A DNA stretch of 64,000 bases, taken from Omphalotus guepiniiformis (Eukaryota; Basidiomycota; Agaricomycetes; Agaricales; Omphalotaceae). The number at the start of each line of letters is the position of its first letter. Positions within the stretch are counted from its first letter, which is position 1. A model generated the notes under the pieces. That model had not been told where the DNA came from. It made no database searches and worked only from the letters and a program-made list of their open reading frames with translations. The DNA lies in contig JAQOOI010000075.1 of NCBI GenBank assembly GCA_028554645.1, positions 496,001-560,000 of the forward strand. Direction: 5' to 3'. Below are positions 56,439 through 64,000 of this stretch, one piece after another. A program made the translations under genes and the position numbers.

Positions 56439-58414
56439 ATGCCTCAAACTATTGCAGAGAAGGATGTCCAAGCTTTGCTGCTCAAGGAGAAAGTCTTTCG
56501 CAGAAGACCGGGAGACGTTCCATATCCGCTGGACTTCACTACCGATCTATTAGACTAGTAAGTCGCGACCCCCTCTATCACAGTATTGATGTACTTATTG
56601 ACTGTGCCTTGACAGTGATAACTGGGACCATCTGTTTCTCCTGAGTTGCTTTAGAGGCCTGACTATGAGTCAGTTCGAGACACCGCCGTCTCTCGTGCTA
56701 GATTTGGGCTGCGGAGGGGGTCTATGGGTACTAGAAGCTGCCAGGCAGTGGCCTGTAAGTTCTGTCCTTGTTGTTTCAGCTGCGTATCTCATTCGTTGCC
56801 CGTTGCAAGGCTAGCGTCATCATTGGATTCGATATTAGAGATAATCAACCTAGGCTCCACGAGTTGGAATCGTATAGGGAGATTGCCTTCCGCGTCAAAT
56901 GGGTGCACGGAAATCTGTACGCCAATTAGCATATTTTTCGGCATGGATTTTCATATTTCAATAGACTGGATGGCCTTCCCTTCCCTCCTGATCATTTCGA
57001 CTTTGTACGAATATCCCGCATAGGACTTGGAGTACCAGAGGACGAAGTAAGCTCATTCTATATGTTACCCGTTCTGCATACTCATTTTGAAACAGTGGCA
57101 ATCTGTGCTAGAGGTGTGCTCCTATATTCTCTGTCCTCGGTAATGGTGTCTGATGTCATATCACAGGAAATTTTCCGAGTCATGAAGTCGGAGGCCATAC
57201 TGGAGGTAGGCCCGAGAGGTTGTGCTATCGTCGATCTTCTCATAAGTGCTCCGCGTTTCAGATAATTGAAGAAGACTTGATTTTTCCCCATAGTCATGTC
57301 GCACGACAGAGACCGAGGCCAACACCTCTTACCGTAGATCTTCCTATCAGCGATTCACTTTCGTCAAGCACACTATCGAGGAACTCAGTAACTACTGTGT
57401 CATCCAATCCTTGGACGTACAGCCAAGATGATCTCATCGATCTCCCTCTCAAAAAGAAGACCAGTCTTTCCCCGTTACACGAATCCCCTATATCTACAAC
57501 TCCCCCTCTATCCGCACATTTCAGTCCAAAGTCGGCTCTCAGCTTCAAATCTCACTCTAGCTTCCTCCCACCACATAATTCACGACCAAGCCTTGCGCCG
57601 AGCCTAGCACCTCCACCTCCCGTTTCTCCATATCAAACACATCCCCAGGATCACTCCAGACTAAAAGCTGCTTGGGACGCTATGCTTTCACGCAGATTTC
57701 TGGCTCCTCGTCTCATAACTGTCCTGCCGTTCTATCTTTCCTCCTGTTTCCCTGACGTGAAATCTCATTCTCCTCTTCAAGTCTATCTCCCCCCCAACTC
57801 AACAAAAACTGCGAGGGGTTTCTCGTCTCGAGATACATTCGATCCGGTCCAACAGTTTCACCTAGAACGGTCCATAGGGAGACGTTCAGATTCGGAAGAG
57901 GTATCATCTGGAGATTCACATCAGTCTTCAACGAAAAAGATATTTTCTTGGGCACCGATGCACCTTGCAAAGAGCGTTCAAACGGTCATGGCTTGCAAAG
58001 AAGCCATATGGGATGAATACGCAAATTTATACAGCCCTGACATGCCACCCACAACCATCACCGCCCGCCCTAAAGATGGCAGGGTGATCATGTCGACCAA
58101 ATCTGCAGCCAAAGAAAGCTTCGACAGGGCTTGGTCTAGCTGGGAAAAGTACGTGCACGGCTTTTCCTTTGTTTCGCTCTTATCGCACGCTCAATACGAA
58201 TGACTCTTGTAGCGATATGATGGATCGCATCGGCATGCGAGATAATATCATGTCTCACCTACTTTGGGCCGAACCTCCTGGCGAACGTCCTGATTGGCGT
58301 GTATGGAGAAACAACGTGGACATAATCAACGCTACCGACACACACTGCCAAGGTGATATCTGCAGAACGTTACGGGGTTTTGTTGCTTGGAAACCCAAAC
58401 CGAAAGGACCCTGA
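56439..58414 (+). CDS. SAM-dependent methyltransferase (class I) with disordered insert
   Basis: Eight exons (56439-56557, 56616-56754, 56810-56916, 56965-57046, 57096-57113, 57167-57205, 57262-58148, 58213-58414) encode 530 residues. Motif I is SLVLDLGCGGGLWVLEAARQ, post-I is GFDIRDNQP, motif II/III is DHFDFVRISRIGLGVPEDEW, and EEIFRVMKSEAILEIIEEDL forms the later strand. Between the Rossmann core and the C-terminus lies a Ser/Pro-rich disordered stretch (about residues 170-330). A conserved-looking helical part follows, ending DRIGMRDNIMSHLLWAEPPG. The substrate is unknown; basidiomycete relatives are annotated only as methyltransferase-domain proteins. The 18-base exon 5 (57096-57113, WQSVLE) is unusually short but required for frame. 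Confidence 0.85.
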
Positions 58415-58840
58415 GACCTGAGACTTCATCCTGAAAATCCGAGCCTTTGTTTATCCGTCTTCACTTATCTTCATATTTCACAATAGCAGGAACGTTGCAT
58501 TCTATATTACACTAAAATTATTTCTTTCGTTCAGGACTGTTCAAATCGTCGTTGCTTTGTCAAAACTATATATCCCCCTACCTCCCATCTATATGTTGCA
58601 TTCACCTAGGCATATGCGACGCTCTTGATTATGGAGAAGTATAATTGTACAACCTACTACTCATAACCATGCATTAATGTACATATCCATTTTTTTTCTT
58701 TGTGCACCAGCCAGAAAGTGGAGGGACTGGGCCGGCCCGACACAACTGCCTAAAATGGAACTGTGTAGATCAACCACCTTCTACTTTGACTTTTTACATC
58801 GAACCTAAGAGACAGCCTCAACTGTTACATTTCACTTATC
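58415..58840 (+). promoter_or_regulatory. intergenic region and PA2G4-like promoter
   Basis: No gene is supported. A GC-rich GGCCGGCCCGAC element lies at about 58731-58742, around 100 bases before the ATG at 58841. The start is preceded by a short pyrimidine/A-rich leader. Confidence 0.35.
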
Positions 58841-60393
58841 ATGTCCGATTCTGAAAAGGCTGCCGCCCCTGCGGTTGCTGACAAAAAGCCATCTACTGTT
58901 GAGGCTGATTTGACGAAATACAAGGTTCGTTTTTTTATCTGGCTTCATCAGACTGATATTTATGTATACCTCATGAAACTTGACAGACAGCAGCAGAGAT
59001 CGTTCATAATGTTATGAAAAAGATCATTGAGCTTTCTGTTGAAGGAGCAAAAATCCTTGATCTCTGTGTTGAAGGTGATAAGCTCATCGAGCAAGGCACT
59101 GGAGCAGTATACAACAAATCGGTAAAGGGCGTGAAAATACCCAAGGGTGAGTTTTGGAAAAGTTCTTGCGACCATTCGATCCGTTGAACACGATCTCGCT
59201 TACCAGGTGTCGCCTTCCCTGCTTCAATATCCGTGAACAACACGGTTTCACACTTCTCACCGCTCGCTTGCGTTTTCCCGTCCCCAGCTTTTGGTTCAAG
59301 CGGAGGCTGATCGATTCTCGTACTAGTTCAGATCCTCAGTCATCGCAAGTCCTTGTCAAGGATGATGTCGTGAAGATTCATCTTGGTGCTCATATCGATG
59401 GATTCGCTGCTGTCAGCGCTGAGACTATAGTCGTTGGTGCCAGTCCGGAGAACCCCGTCACTGGGCGTCGCGCAGACGTCATCAAAGCTGCATGGACTGC
59501 AGCGGAGATTGCAATGCGTACCGTAAAGGTCGGTAACAAGAATTGGGCTGTCACCGAGGCTGTAGGACGGGTGACATCGGCGTGGGACTGCAAACCTGTT
59601 GAAGGTAGGGTTAACTTGTGTCTCGGTCGTGTCTCTAAACCAAAGAGTTTCATCTAAATCAGGTATGCTGTCGTGCCAGCAAACCCAGAATGTTATAGAC
59701 GGCAAGAAACGTATCATTCTGAATCCTAGCGAGGCCCAGAAGCGCGACTTTGAAGCTGCGACCTTCGCGGAAGGCGAAGTTTACGGCATCGATATCCTTG
59801 TCTCATCGGGCGAGGATGGCAAGGTTGGTGTTATTGTTCGCTCCCGCTCGTATTTGGATCACAAAGTATTTCTTCACAGGCTCGGGTTGAGGAATCTCGA
59901 ACGACGATTTACCAGCGTGACTCTACTGTTACATACCAACTCAAAATGAAGAACTCCCGTGCAGTTTTCTCCGAAGTCCAGAAGAAAGCTGGTTCTTTCC
60001 CTTTCAATATTCGCTGTCTTGAAGATGAGAAACGCGCGCGGATGGGATTGCAAGAGGCCATTCAGCACAGTCTGGTCAAGCCTTACGAAGTCGTGTAAGT
60101 TTTGCCGAAAATGAATCAATTGCCTTTCGTTGATGTTTCACTTTTTCAGTTATACCCCTTCGAATACCTTCGTGGCCGCTTATCATTTCACAATCGCCCT
60201 CCTCCCTGGAGGACCATCGTTAATTACCCAACCACCTATTTGGTACAAGCCCGAGTTGGTCAAGACCGAGAAGGAGCTTGAGGACGAGGAATTGAAAGGA
60301 TTACTAGCAAGGAACTTGCGGGAGAGCAAGAAGAGCAAGAAGAAAAAGGCCAAGGCAGAGGCTGACGGGGAAGCACCTGAGAAAGAAGAGTGA
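58841..60393 (+). CDS. PA2G4/Ebp1-like (Cdb4) aminopeptidase-fold protein
   Basis: This member of the proliferation-associated 2G4 family has a methionine-aminopeptidase fold without catalytic activity and binds ribosomes and curved DNA/RNA. Exons are 58841-58924, 58987-59146, 59207-59271, 59340-59604, 59663-59823, 59880-60094 and 60150-60393, giving 397 residues. Family stretches are [80 protein letters not shown] and [23 protein letters not shown] sequence. The C-terminus is Lys-rich ([20 protein letters not shown]), as in Ebp1, for nucleolar/ribosome binding. The third intron (59272-59339) uses a weak donor GTTTTC; a slightly different junction is possible. Confidence 0.9.
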
Positions 60394-60994
60394 AAGAAAC
60401 CTATCATCATCATCTGAGTTGGCAGACATTCAAAGATTACATGTTCGCTGTTTGTTGTATAAGCCATCTTGAATCTGTTCTAATTGATTGTACTACGAAG
60501 GCGAATTTTCTGCCTCTTCCCCAAATTGCTCTATTGTCCGTACGACTAGATCTACATTTTCAAGGAACGCGTTGACGGTTAGACGAGCTAATCGTACTGT
60601 CAGTGTACTAAAGTTTCTGCACGAAAACATGAGTACACCTAATAACTTTGAACAATTCTCATTAAACTCACGCGATAAGAACGTCGTCTTGGACCGATAT
60701 TATGCGCTTTACGGCCTGAGGTTGGAGTTCAGGATCGACCTCGATTGCTTGTTCCGCTATTAATGCATGCTTCTGGCAAGCAAAAGGTATTTTGACCGTC
60801 CTTTTGCAGATGTATGAGATCAGTTAGGTTTGTTGCCGACTGAGTAGTTGCAGCTCACACTGTATGCCAGTCTTCTTCAGACATGGTGAATTGTAATCAA
60901 GATGTACTGCCTAATTTGGCGTCATGTCTTTTGCGTAATCACATATGGTTTTCTTTGAAGCTACGCGTAATAACAGGTAGCAACCAAACCTACT
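60394..60994. other. intergenic, no gene seen
   Basis: No coding gene, RNA gene or repeat can be supported in this 600-base gap. It presumably holds the 3' end of the PA2G4-like transcript and the promoter of the next gene. Confidence 0.5.
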
Positions 60995-61507
60995 ATGTCA
61001 GTAACAGAGTTCGCAACGCTTGAATTGCTCGCAACAAATACTCTTTACACTTCCCCTATACGCGAACACTTGAATCTAGCCTCCAGCCGCCAAGCATCAT
61101 GGTCTGGCTATCCTGTTACATTCTACAAAGACATGAATCAGTCCTCCATCTTTTATCTCATTTCAGGATGGAAAGATGTCGAGGCTCATGGGGACTGGAT
61201 CCGAAGCCCAGGCAATCAGGAACTATTGCAGTTACTTGAGCCGTATATCACTGTGAAGGGGCTGGCTCATCTTGACATCGACTTTGATGACTTTCCGAAG
61301 GATGGCGAGGGCGTCTTGGTTGTTTCGAAAAATGCACCGTACAAGACGTCACAAGCATCCCCAAAGTGGCTGAAGGAAGGAGTTGACTTGGAGATCGAGT
61401 CGCGTCCAAAGTACCACTTTGCACTGTTCGACGACGCTAGCGTGCTTGAAAGGGAGTCAAAGGAAGAAGGAGGACTAAATTTCATCAAAAGAATACAGGA
61501 CCTGTAA
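60995..61507 (+). CDS. single-exon protein, possible ABM/dimeric alpha-beta barrel
   Basis: An intronless frame of 170 codons starts MSVTEFATLELLATNTLYTS. The sequence FYKDMNQSSIFYLISGWKDV then EAHGDWIRSPGNQELLQLLE resembles the beta-strand plus W/H pattern of antibiotic-biosynthesis-monooxygenase-like (ABM) domains. These bind or oxidise small aromatic or heme-like ligands as dimers. A second half (VDLEIESRPKYHFALFDDAS) may be another half-barrel. There is no signal peptide. The enzyme activity is unknown and the domain call is moderate. Lack of introns contrasts with its neighbours but is common for such small proteins. Confidence 0.68.
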   Translation: MSVTEFATLELLATNTLYTSPIREHLNLASSRQASWSGYPVTFYKDMNQSSIFYLISGWKDVEAHGDWIRSPGNQELLQLLEPYITVKGLAHLDIDFDDFPKDGEGVLVVSKNAPYKTSQASPKWLKEGVDLEIESRPKYHFALFDDASVLERESKEEGGLNFIKRIQDL

Positions 61508-61915
61508 CTTGGGAGGAAGCTCTAGCCATGTATACACACAAATATAGATATTGATAATTGTTAGCCTCGAACGACGATGCAACAGTAAAAACACAGAAAG
61601 AAGATTATTTACGTGCAGGGAAGGACAAGATGCAGATCAACCAGCTCGACACAAGCGCGCTATATAAAAACCCATCGTAGATCGAGAAAAAATCAGCAAA
61701 CCCGCCCTTCTCTTCAATAACCATCAAACCATCATAAACAACGGATTCCAGAACCAACCAAGCAAAGCAGGAAAAAAAAGGATGAAAAACGTAAAAGTGG
61801 CATAAAACCAGTGCCGGTATCAACTGTGATACACACGGTATATCCGGATGAAAAAGAGGATAGAGATGATAGACAAGGGGCGTTTATATCCCCTTGTTTA
61901 ACGTGGTGGGTATCA

Positions 61916-62781
61916 TTAGAGAGAGAACGCAAACACGGCTGCGATAGCACAGAGCATCGCGAGAGGAGTAGTTGCTTGGCGCATAGCTCCGTTCGAAGAA
62001 GAATCGCCAAGCGGGCCATTGTTACCAACAGCGCCAACAGGTCCGACAATACTAGTCGACGCAGATGCGGTCGACGAGGCAGCGGAGGCAGAGGCAGGAA
62101 CGACCAAACTGCAATACAAATTAGAACACGTAGATCTTCATAGCACAAAAGTATACGCACGTGGTAGCAGAAGTGGTATCGACAACAGCAACGGAGGAGA
62201 CACTGGCAACGGCAGAGGACGCGGCAGCAGCCGCAGAGGACGACACGGCGGCCAAGAGAGAAGCGGGCACACAGCTAGAGTCAGAGCTGTCTCCAATAGT
62301 AATCTAGAAAACACGTTCAGGGTTAGATGCCACTTGGTTTTGATAGTAACGGGCTTACAGCGCCGGACCAAGCCTCTTCGTCGTTCGCATCAACCAAAGA
62401 CAACATAACCTGGGTTCCAGTAGGAAGAGTGGGTTTCCAGGTCATGGAAAGTCCGTTGTGGTCGCCAAGGTCGACACTAGACAAGGTTGGGTTGAATATA
62501 CAGGATTCCGGTGAAAGACACCATGGTGTACATACAGAGCATCGCTGCAAGGGTCGGCAGCGTCCACCACAATCAAATTATAGGGAGCAGCGGTGCTAGA
62601 CCAAGTGATACGAACATCCTGGCACTGAAAACGCAAAGAATGAGTTATTGGGATAACAAAATGAAACCATTCAGGAGTTAAAAACCTGGTTAATGCTGGG
62701 GGTATCAATGGTCAAATCGGCAAGGGCGCCTTGAATGGATGCAGCAGCGAAAAGAGCGACAGAAATGAGTGTGGCGAACAT
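61916..62781 (-). CDS. Kre9/Knh1-like Ser-rich GPI-anchored secreted protein
   Basis: Exons 62781-62686, 62624-62536, 62476-62359, 62303-62161 and 62108-61916 give 212 residues. There is a clear signal peptide (MFATLISVALFAAASIQGALA). The Kre9/Knh1-like N-terminal domain follows: LTIDTPSINQCQDVRITWSS, PYNLIVVDAADPCSDALVDL and SMTWKPTLPTGTQVMLSLVD. A Ser/Ala/Thr-rich stalk then leads to a C-terminal hydrophobic tail (PLAMLCAIAAVFAFSL) preceded by small residues, the pattern of a GPI-anchor signal. Family members act at the cell surface, many in wall beta-glucan organisation; the exact role here is unknown. Confidence 0.88.
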
Positions 62782-62817
62782 CTTTCGTAGGATGAAAAGG
62801 AGGGAAAGAGACAGGGA

Positions 62818-62823
62818 TTTATA
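62818..62823 (-). promoter_or_regulatory. TATA box of the Kre9-like gene
   Basis: On the minus strand TATAAA lies about 37 bases upstream of the ATG at 62781, in a CGCTATAAATCCC context. Confidence 0.55.
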
Positions 62824-63204
62824 GCGCACGGAAGGTAAGAGGAGAGGGCAGTGTGTGGTAAGAAGAAAACGTTCAAAGTGAGTTCCCTCAAAAAGGCTGC
62901 TGTACAAATATGCCACAACAACTTATCATAATCAAATTCCGCGAGGTAAAAACTTGGCACGGAACAATGGTTTATGGAAATTAGCAGACTGGGAGTTCAA
63001 ATTTCCGTCTTGACATCAATATTACTACATTAAACAAACGAGGTTCAGGCCTGCTATACAGTCTACTTATAACTTGGCACCCTTGAACGTTGCAAGCATT
63101 GTCCTTTTCGTTATGCTAGAAAAAAAAAGTCCATCCAACAAAAGCATGGAAAACACGAGTCGCTATGGTCACCATCTAATCAATACATCGGGTACTTGGA
63201 CAAC
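62824..63204. other. intergenic, no gene seen
   Basis: This gap is upstream of the Kre9-like gene and downstream of the methylcitrate synthase gene. I see no open frame, RNA gene or repeat to report. Confidence 0.5.
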
Positions 63205-64000
63205 TCACCCAGAATGGACGACTGGCGAAGGAGTCTTCTTCAGTCCCTCGACCGCAACTCGCTCATCCACTGGAACAAACGGCCTCTTCCCAGAACCAAC
63301 ATATATCTGGAGGGGGAGGGAGGTAAGTTCATTTTATGATCCGCTGGTGACCCGTGACATATGGTGTATCACCCACCTGTCGTGGTCGCCATATTTTGAC
63401 CCCGCCCGGTTGAAGCATCATCTACACATGTATAATCAGCCCATCAAAGTTACCCGACTGAGACGGGGCCTGGGGACGGGACTTACTTGCCGCCAGTGGG
63501 CAAGCCATCCAACTACCCTGGGAACAGCGAATAACACTGGGAAGAAATCGAGTGGGAAGCCTGCTAGAAGTCAGTATGAAAAGTGTAACACCAAGGTATA
63601 TTCGTACCCATAGCACGATAAATGAGTCCGCTGTGTAAAAAGAGTGAGTTGGGACAGTGAGTTAGCTGCGGCCTCAGTTTCACGGACTTGACATAATTAC
63701 CTCCTGTAATACCACCGTCCATCACATATGATCAGAGACGGAGAAATTCATGGTCGTGCGGGGAATGGCGTACCAAAAATCAACATTAGGAGCTAACTTC
63801 CGTTTAATAAAGTACTCGTCCTTCATAGCAGCTTCATGAAGAGCCATTGCGGTCTCTAATAACTCGTCCCTCCCCGTCCTAGAAAACGCTGTCATTGAAA
63901 AACATATAGCCCAGAACACTCCTTCGACTAACACTTTGAAAACCTCATCGGCCGTCCTACGTACAATGAAAGAACGAGGATCTGACTGTTTAAAGTCAAA
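63205..64000 (-). CDS. 2-methylcitrate/type II citrate synthase, 3' part only
   Basis: The gene enters from the right edge. Exons seen are about 63985-63933, 63878-63774, 63630-63608, 63560-63487, 63421-63377 and 63306-63205. The protein reads SDPRSFIVRRTADEVFKV, TGRDELLETAMALHEAAMKD then EYFIKRKLAPNVDF, GLIYRAMG, FPLDFFPVLFAVPRVVGWLA then HWRQ, and GGVKIWRPRQIYVGSGKRPF. This is the C-terminal third of a type II (bacterial-like, hexameric-type) citrate/2-methylcitrate synthase, the enzyme that condenses propionyl-CoA or acetyl-CoA with oxaloacetate. The catalytic Asp and Arg regions retained here look intact. N-terminal catalytic histidines lie outside the window, so completeness cannot be judged. 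Confidence 0.88.

Noticed and set aside
1..64000. CRISPR arrays, rRNA genes, complete transposable elements, secondary-metabolite core enzymes, viral genes
   Set aside because: None was found on either strand; the only repeats are the local ones listed.

Overview
The window is nuclear DNA of a mushroom-type basidiomycete (Agaricomycetes). Genes are packed on both strands, and most are broken by several introns of about 45-75 bases with GT...AG ends and CTAAC/CTGAC-like branch sites. There is no operon structure. The gene set is typical of filamentous basidiomycetes: basidiomycete-style P450 relics, a type II citrate synthase, a Kre9-like GPI protein and a fungal periplasmic-binding-like protein. 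Exons were joined by hand using reading frame, splice signals and family conservation. Nearly all models sum to a whole number of codons.

Layout, left to right. 0-6 kb: an unresolved minus-strand coding remnant, translation factor eIF5, a tRNA-Ile(AAU) with a 5-base intron, and an F-box protein. 6-11 kb: a full-length but decayed P450 pseudogene, IWS1/SPN1 (transcription elongation), and a second, smaller P450 relic in the opposite orientation. 11-20 kb: glutathione peroxidase, telomerase reverse transcriptase (TERT), a substrate-binding-like protein, a TPR protein and a small putative mitochondrial membrane protein. 20-27 kb: a gene-poor stretch with two basidiomycete proteins of unknown function and a 1.1 kb pyrimidine-rich tract. 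27-40 kb: Shewanella-like PPP phosphatase, carnitine acetyltransferase, SF1 (NFX1/UPF1-type) helicase and a CAF120-like PH protein. An AT-rich block starts inside the acetyltransferase gene and ends inside the helicase gene, with a 39-base-arm hairpin between them. 40-55 kb: COX11, a J-domain protein, tRNA endonuclease SEN2, RMI1, SGD1/NOM1, EFM4 and RAD2/XPG. 55-64 kb: complex I subunit NDUFB8, a methyltransferase, PA2G4/Ebp1-like, a dimeric-barrel-like protein, a Kre9-like GPI protein and the 3' part of a 2-methylcitrate synthase running off the right edge.

The genes are not one pathway. Genome maintenance is well represented (TERT, RMI1, RAD2, SF1 helicase), as are ribosome/translation work (eIF5, tRNA-Ile, SEN2, SGD1, EFM4, PA2G4) and mitochondrial function (COX11, NDUFB8, carnitine acetyltransferase, methylcitrate synthase). 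Several genes lie head-to-head with only 140-180 bases between start codons, so they probably share bidirectional promoters. I found no complete transposon, CRISPR array, rRNA or virus-like element, and no previously undescribed multi-gene system. The most unusual signals are splicing oddities, small-scale gene disruption, and the composition block with its hairpin.
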